NCBI RefSeq assembly: GCF_036373705.1 | Contig: NC_089856.1 | Coordinates: 9,945,001 to 10,009,000, forward strand | DNA length: 64,000 nucleotides | Direction of reading: 5' to 3' | Source of the DNA: Amia ocellicauda | Lineage: Eukaryota; Chordata; Actinopteri; Amiiformes; Amiidae | Shown here: positions 35,991-45,361 of the stretch, piece by piece | Position numbering within the stretch: the first letter of the stretch is position 1 | Layout: each line of letters starts with the position of its first letter | Position numbers and translations under genes: made by a program | Notes under the pieces: model-generated | Databases searched by the model: none | Seen by the model: the letters and a program-made list of their open reading frames with translations, nothing else | Told to the model about the DNA's origin: nothing

Positions 35991-36674
35991 ATAGACTGGA
36001 TAGGATCCTTGGCTCACTTAGTTATTAATGGACACCAAACGAGCACGATGGGTTGAATGGCCTCCTCTCGTTTGTAAACTTTCTTATGTTCTTATGTTCT
36101 TATGTTCTTATGTCTTTATGGTGAGTTTATGTGTGATATTTTTAACATATTCCCAACTAATCGACGATGAAATTCGTTACCAACGATTTTTAATAAAGTT
36201 GTATCCCTAAAGTGAAGGGAGTCAAGTTGTGCCATTTAAAATGCATATCTACTAGCACATATCTTTATGATGATTACAATAATAACAATAAAAACAATCA
36301 ATAGCAAATGTATTTTTATTGTTGTACATGTAACAATGTAATGCTTGTCTGAATATAAAGTTGTCTATACACGTTTAGCTATTCCTTAGATCTCTTAACA
36401 TAAACATGTATGTATTACGCTACCTCCAATCATGTAAAAAATAAAGAATAAAACAGACACAAAAGTCCTTTCCACATCAGGCTCTATCGCTCATAGTGTT
36501 TTCGGTCTTTGTTTTTAAAAAGAAACACAAACCAAACCCACAATCGCTCTGCTCCTCCCACAACAGGGAGGGACTTGCTCCAATGGCCCGGTTTTACAAA
36601 AAGCAGGTTTTACATCCGGCAGGGCACGGCCTGGCACGGATTTTTGAGCCAGTAGAACCGAGGCATAAGCCCAT

Positions 36675-37107
36675 TCCAGCCTTGTGTAGGTCTACAATCT
36701 TGTCCCTGACATCCTTGGACAGCTCTTTGGTCTTGGCCATGGTGGAGAGTTTGGAATCTGATTGATTGATTGCTTCTGTGGACAGGTGTCTTTTATACAG
36801 GTAACGAGCTGAGATTAGGAGCACTCCCTTTAAGAGAGTGCTCCTAATCTCAGCTCGTTACCTGTATAAAAGACACCTGGGAGCCAGAAATCTTGCTGAT
36901 TGATAGGGGATCAAATACTTATTTCCCTCATTAACATGCAAATCAATTTATAACTTTTTTGAAATGCTTTTTTCTGGATTTTTTTGTTGTTATTCTGTCT
37001 CTCACTGTTAAAATACACCTACCATTAAAATTATAGACTGATCATTTCTTTGTCAGTGAGCAAACGTACAAAATCAGCAGGGGATCAAATACTTTTTTCC
37101 CTCACTG
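36675..37107 (-). mobile_element. Truncated Tc1/mariner element
   Basis: Minus-strand orientation. The right terminus is CAGTGAGGGAAAAAAGTATT at 37107 next to a TA dinucleotide, and the transposase start [19 protein letters not shown] lies at about 36740-36680, after which the element is cut off. The inner end of the terminal region contains a 43-bp perfect palindrome (separate entry). Confidence 0.8.
36783..36879. repeat. Perfect 43-bp inverted repeat
   Basis: Arms 36783-36825 and 36837-36879 are exact reverse complements around an 11-nt centre (CCCTTTAAGAG). It lies just upstream of the Tc1 transposase start in the truncated element and probably duplicates part of the terminal region. Confidence 0.95.
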
Positions 37108-37109
37108 TA

Positions 37110-37960
37110 TAATATTATGCATGTAATGAAATAGGCTAGTATAACACTTGTCTGTTAGCCTATGTTCTGTTTGTGTGATATAGGATTTGTGCAATTTAGT
37201 GTTATTTGTGCGTTTTATGTTAGCAATGGTATAATATTGTAATAATTCAACTTTTTTTTATATACTACAATTTGTTTCTATTTGTCTTTGTTACTACTTT
37301 GATATTTATGAGTCTTATTGTTGTGTATATTTTTATATTTATATAGTTTTACATTTTATGATTTACTTGTGTTTGTCTGAATGTCTGAATAAAAGTTAGT
37401 TAGTGCAAAATGGTGCTTTTTTTGTTGAGGGGCGAGAGGGGCGCTGAAGGAGGGGTTCGACCAGGGAGCCTTGCATGCTAGAACTGCCACTGCTTAGTAC
37501 AGACAACTCACACTTCTTGGACCTAAATAATGACTGACTGTCTTGTGCTCCTGGGAGAGAGAGAGAGAGTTTGAGCTGCTTGTGCTCCACACAATTGTAG
37601 CACCAGAGTTACTGCAACTCCACCAGCTTCTACAAACAGGTCTGCTCAAAGACAGTTGTAATGGAAATGTGATGATGCTGACAGACACCTATTCCAATGT
37701 TTCATTTGTTTTGGAACAATTTAAAATTGTTTGTTTCTATTGCAGCTGCAAGTTATTAAGCACAGATCCCCCCCAAAACATTTTTGCCAGTATTGACAAT
37801 ACATTATGTTTCTCCGTGGTGGTGTGTTTTATCCCGTTTACTGGGACAACCCTAGTGATAAACACAATAGCATTTTTCAGTTGCATTTTTGTGGGGGGGT
37901 GAGGGGATGGATAAGGGGCTTAAATTATTGGGTGACTGTGACTGACCTTGTCTTTCTTAA
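37110..37960. other. Gene-free stretch before the SAM relic
   Basis: AT-rich in the first half. A short GA run lies at about 37556-37572. No exon is supported. Confidence 0.4.
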
Positions 37961-37963
37961 AAG

Positions 37964-38130
37964 GCAGGACAGTCATCACCGCCTCTCCAGCTGCAAGACG
38001 AGGTGACAGACTGGACCAGAGAGCATGTGAGGCAGTGGGTCACAACAGAGCTGAAACAGAGCACAGGGGTTGCAGACACTGTACAAGGACGAGATCAATG
38101 GAGACAGGCTGCTATCACTTAAGAGACTAT
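37964..38130 (+). pseudogene. SAM-domain exon relic, frameshifted
   Basis: After an acceptor-like TCTTTCTTAAAAG the first frame reads LQLQDEVTDWTREHVRQWV then TTELKQSTG, the N-terminal half of a sterile alpha motif domain. The expected second half, LQTLYKDEINGDRLLSLK, is in another frame from about 38070. One small indel near 38065 separates the two. The WT.EHV..W and LYKDEINGD words are like the SAM domains of fish SAMD9-type and related immune proteins. No other exons of such a gene were found nearby, so this is probably an isolated fragment. Confidence 0.65.
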
Positions 38131-38164
38131 TTTATGAAATACAACATTGATCCCAAAGTAGCAA

Positions 38165-38520
38165 GAGATTATTTGGTTATGTTGTATTTCCAAACATCGA
38201 CACAGAGCCAGATATTACTAGTCAAATAGGTGCTTGATAAATAGCAGCTTAAGACAACAATTAACATGGACAACAATCAACAATCCCAAACCCTGCCCCG
38301 GCCGTTACAACGCCCAGGTGTACGTCAATTCCTCTCTCTTCCTTCCTTGTACCCACGGCCGAAGATCTTAAGGCACAGCATGGCTTCAGCGGCCTGGCTA
38401 CTGCAGCAGCATCGGCGCAGTGTCAGCGTGTTTTCTCTGTACCTGCAGCTTTATCAATGTGCAGAAAAAAATTATCACAGCAATAACATCGCGAGGCATC
38501 AGCTTTTATTTGAATGGGAT
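38165..38520. other. Short unassigned stretch
   Basis: A 90-codon frame at 38266-38538 runs into the long-inverted-repeat element. No recognised domain. Nothing else is seen. Confidence 0.35.
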
Positions 38521-38524
38521 ATTT

Positions 38525-40317
38525 GGCGCCAAATGTAAAACAGCGCACACATTTTTTCCACTTTATAAAGATTTCCTTTTTTTTTATAAATAAATAAATG
38601 CTTAATCTCCATTTTTGAAAAATAAATATCGTTTGATTAAATATTTAACTAAATTCTAAATCTCTGAATCACAAAATAAATAGATAGCTTTTACAGAAAT
38701 ATTTAGTCTAAATATAAATGTTAAATGTGGAGTTTAACGTTGTTAAAAACCTGAGAAGCATGAGATAAATAAATACTTTTTATGAATTTTTGGAGTGTGC
38801 AGGTATTCTTTCCTTTTTATGTCATATGATCTTTCTGGATACCCAGCACCTTGTAAGGTTTTCAGATGTGCGTATGTATAATCTTTTTTCTAAATGTGGA
38901 GTTAAATAAATATATCGCTATCATGCAGATGCAGTAACCTGTAATGGGCGCTGCATTGCGGTGCATCGGGGGATCAAACTGTTTGATTATGTTTCGTGAT
39001 GCGGTCAGGGGAGCTGGTTTTCACTGATCACTGAGTGGACACTGGCTCCCAGTAAGACTGATCCACTGAGTGGACACTGGCTCCCAGTAAAAACTGAATT
39101 CAAGACATTCACCCAACTAAGGGTGCATTGGGAGGGTCGGGGCAGGGTATATATACAGTGAGCGGCTAGCGGGGCAGTTATCCAGGGTGAGAAGTATAAA
39201 CTCGCAGAGAATCGTTTGCCCCTTTGAGACAGTGGCCCACAATCACACCAGCATATTGGATTGATAATAAATAACACACAGTCCTGGTCATCAGTGGTCA
39301 TTCATATTGGATTGATAATACATAACACACAGTCCTGGTCATCAGTGGTCATTCATATTGGATTGATAATACATAACACACAGTCCTGGTCATCAGTGGT
39401 CATTCATATTGGATTGATAATACATAACACACAGTCCTGGTCATTAGTGGTCATTCATATTGGATTGATAATACATAACACACAGTCCTGGTCATCAGTG
39501 GTCACTCTGTGAGAGTGGCCGGTCAGGCCTGTAACCAGATGCACTGTGGGACACTCGTGTATAAAACACTCAATATAGGAGAGATCGTGAGATTCAGACA
39601 GTTTAATTTAGAATGACTCGTAAAATATGCATTTATGAAGTTTCAACATGTTTTTAATTTCCCCAAAGTTAATTTCATAACAGAAAAACTGAGCTTTGTG
39701 AGCTGCGCTTCCTATGCACTGATGAAGCTGAAACGTTTGTTGCTTTTTCTCTTGAGCCTTTAAGACCTGATTCCACAAAAAAATGTCTGACTTTGTTTCC
39801 TTTCAGTGCTGTGTGTGGACAGGTTTTCTTCTCTTAATAACAGACACATTATACACTGGACTCGCTGTCACTGCACTACACCACCGCCATTTAAGGGATC
39901 ACACACCCCCACTGCTGTGAGAGGCTGACTGACCAGAGGGGCGGGACTGGATTTGCATGTTAGCTATAGATTTATTTGACAAACTCCACATTTAACAGTT
40001 ATATTTATATGTAACATTTAGATTTAACTTTTACATTTAACATTTATATTTAGCATTTATATTTATATTTAACATTTAACATTTAAATTTATATTTTAAA
40101 TTTATATTTAGACTAAATATTTATTTCAAAGTTAAATGTTTAGTTTGCAAAGCCCATATTTAGGATTTAGCTAAATATTTAATCAAACGATAAATATTCA
40201 TTTTTCAAAAACAGAGATTTAGCATTAATATAAAAAAAAACTAAATATGTATTGATGTGGAAAAAATCACAAGATTTTCACACGAAAAAAGTGTGCGCTG
40301 TTTTACATTTGGCGTCC
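38525..40317. mobile_element. Long-inverted-repeat (foldback) element of about 1.8 kb
   Basis: Left terminus GGCGCCAAATGTAAAACAGC at 38525 and right terminus, read inverted, GGACGCCAAATGTAAAACAG at 40317. The similarity continues inward for more than 200 bp on each side (38525 to about 38735, and about 39985 to 40317) through AT-rich sequence including ATCGTTTGATTAAATATTTA and ATATTTAGTCTAAATATAAA. The interior has a 51-bp minisatellite, a GC-richer core and a hammerhead-like word at 39719. No transposase. I could not settle a target duplication. Family unknown. Confidence 0.75.
39253..39505 (+). repeat. 51-bp minisatellite, five copies
   Basis: The unit containing TTGGATTGATAATACATAAC and ACACAGTCCTGGTCATCAGT repeats at exactly 51 bp (starts 39258, 39309, 39360, 39411, 39462) with very few changes. 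Because 51 is divisible by three it keeps a frame open with a 17-residue repeat (HNTQSWSSVVIHIGLII). I regard that frame as a by-product. Confidence 0.95.
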
Positions 40318-40888
40318 CATAATGGGATTCATTTAAAAAATACTTCGACACTGTAATGAATGGATCAGTTGTATTAATCACTATGTTTTGTAAGGTTGTA
40401 GGGTTTGTATTTCTACAGTCAGTAAAGCATCTATACTTGGATTACCATTAAAATATAGTTATAGCGATAATGAGGGATTACACATATACAGTGCATCCGG
40501 AAAGTATTCACAGCACTTCACTTTTTCCACATTTTGTTATGTTACAGCCTTATTCCAAAATGGATTGAATTCATTATTTTCCTCAAAATTCTACAAACAA
40601 TACCCCATAATGACAGCGTGAAAGAAGTTTGTTTGAAATCTTTGCAAATTTGTTAAAAATAAAAAACAAAAAAAGCACAGGTACATAAGTATTCACAGCC
40701 TTTGCCATGACACTCAAAATTGAGCTCAGGTGCATCCTGTTTCCACTGATCATCCTTGAGATGTTTCTACAACTTGATTGGAGTCCACCTGTGGTAAATT
40801 CAGTTGATTGGACATGATTTGGAAAGGCACACACCTGTCTATATAAGGTCCCACAGTTAACAGTGCATGTCAGAGCACAAACCAAGCC

Positions 40889-41875
40889 ATGAAGTCCAAG
40901 GAATTGTCTGTAGACCTCTGAGACAGGATTGTATCGAGGCACAGATCTGGGGAAGGGTACAGAAAAATTTCTGCAGTACTGAAGGTCCCAATGAGCACAG
41001 TGGCCTCCATCATCCGTAAATGGAAGAAGTTTGGAACCACCAGGACTCTTCCTACAGCTGACCGCCCGGCCAAACTGAGCGATCAGGGGAGAAGGGCCTT
41101 AGTCAGGGAGGTGACCAAGAACCCGAACTCTGACAGAGCTCCAGCGTGTCTCTGTGGAGAGAGGAGAACCTTCCAGAAGAACAACCATCTCTGCAACACT
41201 CCACCAATCAGGCCTGTATGGTAGAGTGGCCAGACGGAAGCCACTCCTCAGTAAAAGGCACATGACAGCCCGCCTGGAGTTTGCCAAAAGGCACCTGAAG
41301 GACTCTCAGACCATGAGAAACAAAATTCTCTGGTCTGATGAAACAAAGATTGAACTCGTGTCTGGAGGAAACCAGGCACCGCTCATCACCTGGCCAATAC
41401 CATCCCTACAGTGAAGCATGGTGGTGGCAGCATCATGCTGTGGGGATGTTTTTCAGCGGCAGGAACTGGGAGACTAGTCAGGATCGAGGGAAAGATGAAT
41501 GCAGCAATGTACAGAGACATCCTTGATGAAAACCTGCTCCAGAGCGCTCTGGACCTCAGACTGGGGCGATGGTTAATCTTCCAACAACACAACGACCCTA
41601 AGCACACAGCCAAGATAACAAAGGAGTGGCTACAGGACAACTCTGTGAATGTCCTTGAGTGGCCCAGCCAGAGCCCAGACTTGAACCCGATTTGAACATC
41701 TCTGGAGAGATCTGAAAATGGCTGTGCACCGACGCTCCCCATCCAACCTGATGGCGCTTGAGAGGTCCTGCAAAGGAGAATGGGAGAAACTGCCCACAAA
41801 TAGGTGTGCCAAGCTTGTAGCATCATACTCAAAAAGACTTGAGGCTGTAATTGGTGCCAAAGGTGCTTCAACAAA
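40889..41875 (+). pseudogene. Tc1 transposase, broken
   Basis: The expected start is ATG at 40889 (MKSKELSVDL), with a TGA at 40919-40921 where Arg is usual. The helix-turn-helix part follows (DRIVSRHRSGEGYRKIS, MSTVASIIRKWKK). After one or more frameshifts near 41140 and 41240-41400 the catalytic domain appears: [15 protein letters not shown], then [10 protein letters not shown] (second Asp of DD34E), then [14 protein letters not shown], after which a frameshift precedes the Glu-containing tail. Several lesions rule out activity. Confidence 0.85.
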
Positions 41876-42076
41876 GTATTGAGCAAAGGCTGTGAATACT
41901 TCTGTACATGTGCTTTTTTTGTTTTGTATTTTTAATAAATTTGCAAAGATTTCAAACAAACTTCATTCACGTTGTCATTATGGGGTATTGTTTGTAGAAT
42001 TTTGAGGATAATAATGAATTCAATCCATTTCGGAATAAGGCTGTAACATAACAAAATGTGGAAAAAGTGAAGCGCT

Positions 42077-42594
42077 TGTCATGATCCCCTAGCGGTCCCC
42101 CTCTATCTCCACTAGGGGCCGCCATTTCCCTGCCTTCTCCCTGCTCTGGTCACTCTGTCCATTAACATTCCATACACCCTTGTGCACTCGTGCTTCCAAC
42201 CTCGGTTTCCATTGGCCCTGCACCTGCCTTCCCAGTTCCTGTTCCCTTTATAATCCCCTCACTTCCCTCAACGTGGCGAAGTTTTGCCAGTCCCCACTGC
42301 AATCCCGAGCATTGTCCCAGTTCCAGTCTTGTTCCCCGTAGCCCTGTACTCCTCGTGCCTTGGATTTCCCGTGTTCCCTTGACCTCCTGCCTGTCTTCCC
42401 CTTTACGACTCCATCTCGCCTTTGCCTGTCTGTCTGCCTGATCCCACGACCATCGCCCGTGACCACAACCACGTCTCTGCTTAGCCTCTATTGCCCTGAT
42501 CCTCCGGTACCCAACCCATGCCTGTCCGACCATCCTGCGATCCAGCACTGCACCTGGGTCCCCTGTTCCCGAGCTCCCAGAGGGAATCGTGACA
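42077..42594. mobile_element. 518-bp non-autonomous DNA element inside the Tc1 right terminus
   Basis: Starts TGTCATGATCCCCT and ends AGGGAATCGTGACA, inverted repeats of about 14 bp with two mismatches. It is flanked by GCGCT (42072-42076) and GCACT (42595-42599), a likely 5-bp duplication with one mismatch. Removing it restores the Tc1 inverted repeat. The interior is C-rich with many CCTG/CCCTG words and no protein of its own. Superfamily not identified. Confidence 0.75.
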
Positions 42595-42889
42595 GCACTG
42601 TGAATACTTTCCGGATGCTCTGTAATTAAAATAATATACGATTATTCATGCGATTGATCACATAGAAATTAGCCTCTGTTTTAAACATTTTCATAGTTTT
42701 AAGATAGTGTAAACAGGGGGAAGCTAAAAAACTTTTAAATAACTTTGAGGGAATTTACAAGACATCCAGGACGAATATTTCATGTTTGCTTGTATTTATA
42801 ATAAAAAAAGCAATGTATTTCATCAGGGCACATTGTATTCAGTCCCTTGCAGTCCTTTCCTTTCAATGACAAACATAACATTGGTTGAT

Positions 42890-43775
42890 ATGCTGTTAAT
42901 TAATCTTTTAACACCATATTAACTTACCTATTATCATAAGGCTTGTAGGATGTGTATTAAGACAGCAACTGACATGGTATTTTTATTTTATATTTCAAAG
43001 GATGAGGGCAATATCTCACCAAAATGTGTCGTTGTTTATTAAAGCAATAAGTTAACAAATGAATGAAATCAAATTAATCCTGGAATATGATCAATGTGGA
43101 AGAGAGTCTGCCCATATGAGGTACTGATGCATACAGTTTTCTGGATTCTTCTACAACACTATTCTTGTATAGATACACAGACCAGTTTGGGTGGTTTAGC
43201 CTAAGTGGTTTCGCACACATTTCCCATTCCTCCACTTGGTAGCTCACTGTATCACTTTTTTTTCTCTTTATCTTTCAATAGGACATTTAGTGAAATTCAG
43301 AGCAATTTAACGTAACTCAGCTAAACACAGTAATATACACACAATTGTACCACACGTGAAGTGTAGTAACATACTGTACTGTGTGCAGTACTTTACTGTA
43401 AATTATACAGTAAACTACAGGGATATTTACAGCATTTGTTTACAGTGCACTTGTTTTCCTTCATTGCCATTTGTGTGCATCCTCTAAATGCCTGCTGAAT
43501 AGGTAAAAAAATATTTGTTTTATTTTTAAGGTAGTTCTATTGCATTTGCATGTTAATGTAGCGGCCTTATGGTGTGTTTACAGATATTTAATAAACGATC
43601 TAGAACTTTTACAAGTGCACACAACATGGATTCCATATGGCACATCTATAGATGTAGCTAATAAACATTCAAAAGAACGCAATAGCGTGTTTATTGAACA
43701 CATCGAGATTATGAATTAAATAACTATTACGTATCAATGGATGACACTCAATCTAAAGTGTTACCGTATTTTCTT
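42890..43775 (-). repeat. Inverted, diverged copy of the 2.4-kb dispersed repeat
   Basis: Read on the minus strand it follows the same order of blocks as 331-1250 and the tandem units: GGTAACACTTTAGATTG, the AAACACGCTATTGC block, the TTTACAGTAAAGTACTGCAC block, the GGGCAGACTCTCTTCCACAT block. Divergence resembles that of the 331-1250 copy. Confidence 0.8.
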
Positions 43776-43911
43776 GCTCTTTCTTTATGATGCATCCTGA
43801 AATGTCTATACTAATTTTACAACTGTAAGGCACTATGGGGTTTGCTTAGTAATTCGTAAATAAGTCCATTAATATTATCTTTATTGATATAAATTTTTAA
43901 TATTTTTCCAG

Positions 43912-45361
43912 AGTAAAAAGAATAGCAGAAGAAAATGTGACAGACAGAGTAAGCATTTGTATGTGTTTTTAGTTGCTGTTTTAAATGTACAGGTACAACC
44001 CGGATCAATCCATTCAAGTTGACGTTGTTTCTCTGAAAGAGCAGTGTAATACATTTGCTGATGCTGTCCTCTAGTGGAATAAGTACACCATGGCACCAAG
44101 TAGTTCTGCAGCTTATAATGCTGATAGGCCAGTGATTGAATAAGAAAGAGATAGGTTTATGTCACAGTGTTTAGCTTATATATGATTATTGCTGTTGTGA
44201 AATCAGTAAATCTTTATTCCCCACATTTTCTGAGCATTTCCATGACTGTAATTGTTATGGAATAACTTTTGATGCTTGTGTTCATGATTCATTTGAACAC
44301 CGAATACAGTATTCAAATCCTTATCTTCTCAGCACTCACCCTGTCCATTCTTCTTCATTCTGACAGCTCTTTGTCTTTTCTCCTCTGTGTTTGATCAGGT
44401 ATCCCTGGAGGAGCTGGGCCACTTCTCAGAGGGCCTAGTGGCCATCCTGTACGGTATGTCTGTGGTTGCCTACACCATGTGTTACACATTATGTTTGCTT
44501 TAGTGTTTAACTTAAATTTTGTGTTATCCTGCAGGTTGGTGTCTCACACTCTTTAATGTTACAGTATGTTAATACTTAAACAGATGGCTGTGAGTTCCTT
44601 GTGTACTTTCTATACAGTGAGTTTGAATTTAATCTGCACTGCATAGGATAAAAACAACTTTTTATTTCATATGTATATTTATTGGTCGTTTTTGGATATA
44701 CATTTTAAATCACTTTTCTAAAATACTTGGTTGTCACAATTCATCATTCAGGCTCTGATCTTCTAGTTTGTTGCAGAGTAGTGTTTGTCTAGAGCAGGGG
44801 TAGCTATCCCTGGTCCTGGAGAGCCGCAAGGCCTACAGGTTTGTGTTCTAACCAGGTTGTTAACTGCTTAATTGAACCAATTGTGGGGCTTAATTAGGCA
44901 AAATGTCCCTGTGTTCATGGTATTTAATGATTGGTGATCTAGAGAGATGTGGAAAACCTGCAGGATTGCAGCTCTCCAGGAACAAGGTTGGCCACACCTT
45001 GTCTAGAGAGTCAGGACGTCTTCACTTTCATTATTGTAAAGCAAACAAATATAATGTAATTCAAAAGCAACAGCAGATTCCCAGTATTCACTGAGCATTA
45101 GGAAAAAACAACACTGTAAGAGATCCAGGTACAGATTGACCTGAATGCAATACTGGTCCTTCTTTCTCCAAATCTCTTTAAGAATCTTTTTTATGCTAAG
45201 ATTCTCGTCAAAGACAAACCTTTAACTGGTGGATTCCAGCTTGTCTTTTCACTGACTTTCCTGTTCTGCTGTTTTTCTCAGCTCCACCACCTCCAAAAGA
45301 TTCGCAGAGGACCACGGTCACCACCAAACCAGAAGAATGGAAACAGCCTCTCAGTCTTTAA
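43912..45361 (+). CDS. Last three exons of an unidentified gene
   Basis: Exon A 43912-43948 lies between TTTTTCCAG and GTAAGC. Exon B 44399-44453 lies between TTGATCAG and GTATGT. Exon C starts at 45282 after GTTTTTCTCAG and ends at TAA 45359-45361. All phases fit: A leaves phase 0, B adds 55 nt, and C supplies the two bases completing the Ala codon. The product tail is 56 residues: an Arg/Glu-rich start (VKRIAEENVTDR), a helix-like middle (VSLEELGHFSEGLVAILY) and a Pro/Lys-rich end (APPPPKD ... KPEEWKQPLSL). I do not recognise the family. Upstream exons are not found: the Tc1 element and the inverted repeat fill the 3 kb to the left. Exon C ends where the antisense TRIM B30.2 relic begins. 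A chance set of three compatible exons is possible but unlikely. Confidence 0.45.
44795..45000. mobile_element. hAT-type MITE (206 bp) with 8-bp target duplication
   Basis: Starts CAGGGGTAGCTATCCCTGGT and ends GTTGGCCACACCTT, imperfect inverted repeats over about 35 bp (inner part TCCTGGAGAGCCGCAA against TTGCAGCTCTCCAGGA). Flanked by GTCTAGAG at 44787-44794 and 45001-45008. Same family as the fragment at 13362. It sits in the intron between exons B and C of the unidentified gene. Confidence 0.88.

Larger units (their letters stand above)
31898..36110 (+). mobile_element. Near full-length CR1/L2-type LINE (4.2 kb)
   Basis: Flanked by TGTCTTT at 31891-31897 and 36111-36117. It has an ORF1 with an esterase-like domain, an ORF2 with endonuclease and reverse transcriptase, a short 3'UTR with the block GATGGGTTGAATGGCCTCCT, and a terminal array of TTCTTATG octamers. 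An ORF1 esterase and an octamer tail fit the CR1/L2 group. The 7-bp duplication and the near-complete 5' end suggest target-primed insertion without truncation. It is dead by several frameshifts and a stop (see ORF entries). A rearranged relative is at 13.1-14.3 kb. Confidence 0.9.
31042..36209. mobile_element. hAT-type element interrupted by a LINE
   Basis: Left end TAGGGCTGCAAC, right end GTTGTATCCCTA: terminal inverted repeats of 12 bp with two mismatches. It is flanked by AAGTTAAG (31034-31041) and AAGTGAAG (36210-36217), an 8-bp target duplication with one mismatch. Removing the LINE (31898-36110) and one target copy leaves a non-autonomous element of about 0.95 kb. The left arm has the AATCGATGCATCTGTCGATT block seen in many fish hAT MITEs. 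No transposase frame. Confidence 0.75.
40499..42622 (+). mobile_element. Tc1/mariner element, full length, with nested insertion
   Basis: Begins CAGTGCATCCGGAAAGTATT after TA (40497-40498) and ends ACTTTCCGGATGCTCTG before TA (42623-42624). The inverted repeats extend inward for over 100 bp (CATTTTGTTATGTTACAGCC near 40532, inverted near 42040). Without the 518-bp insertion at 42077 and its target copy it is about 1.6 kb, the normal Tc1 size. Confidence 0.9.

Noticed and set aside
39261-39512. 83-codon frame with a 17-residue repeat
   Set aside because: The 51-bp minisatellite is a multiple of three, which keeps a frame open on its own. No start context, splice sites or domain support it.
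42162-42548. 128-codon minus-strand frame in a C-rich region
   Set aside because: Lies wholly inside the 518-bp non-autonomous element. The open frame follows from base composition.
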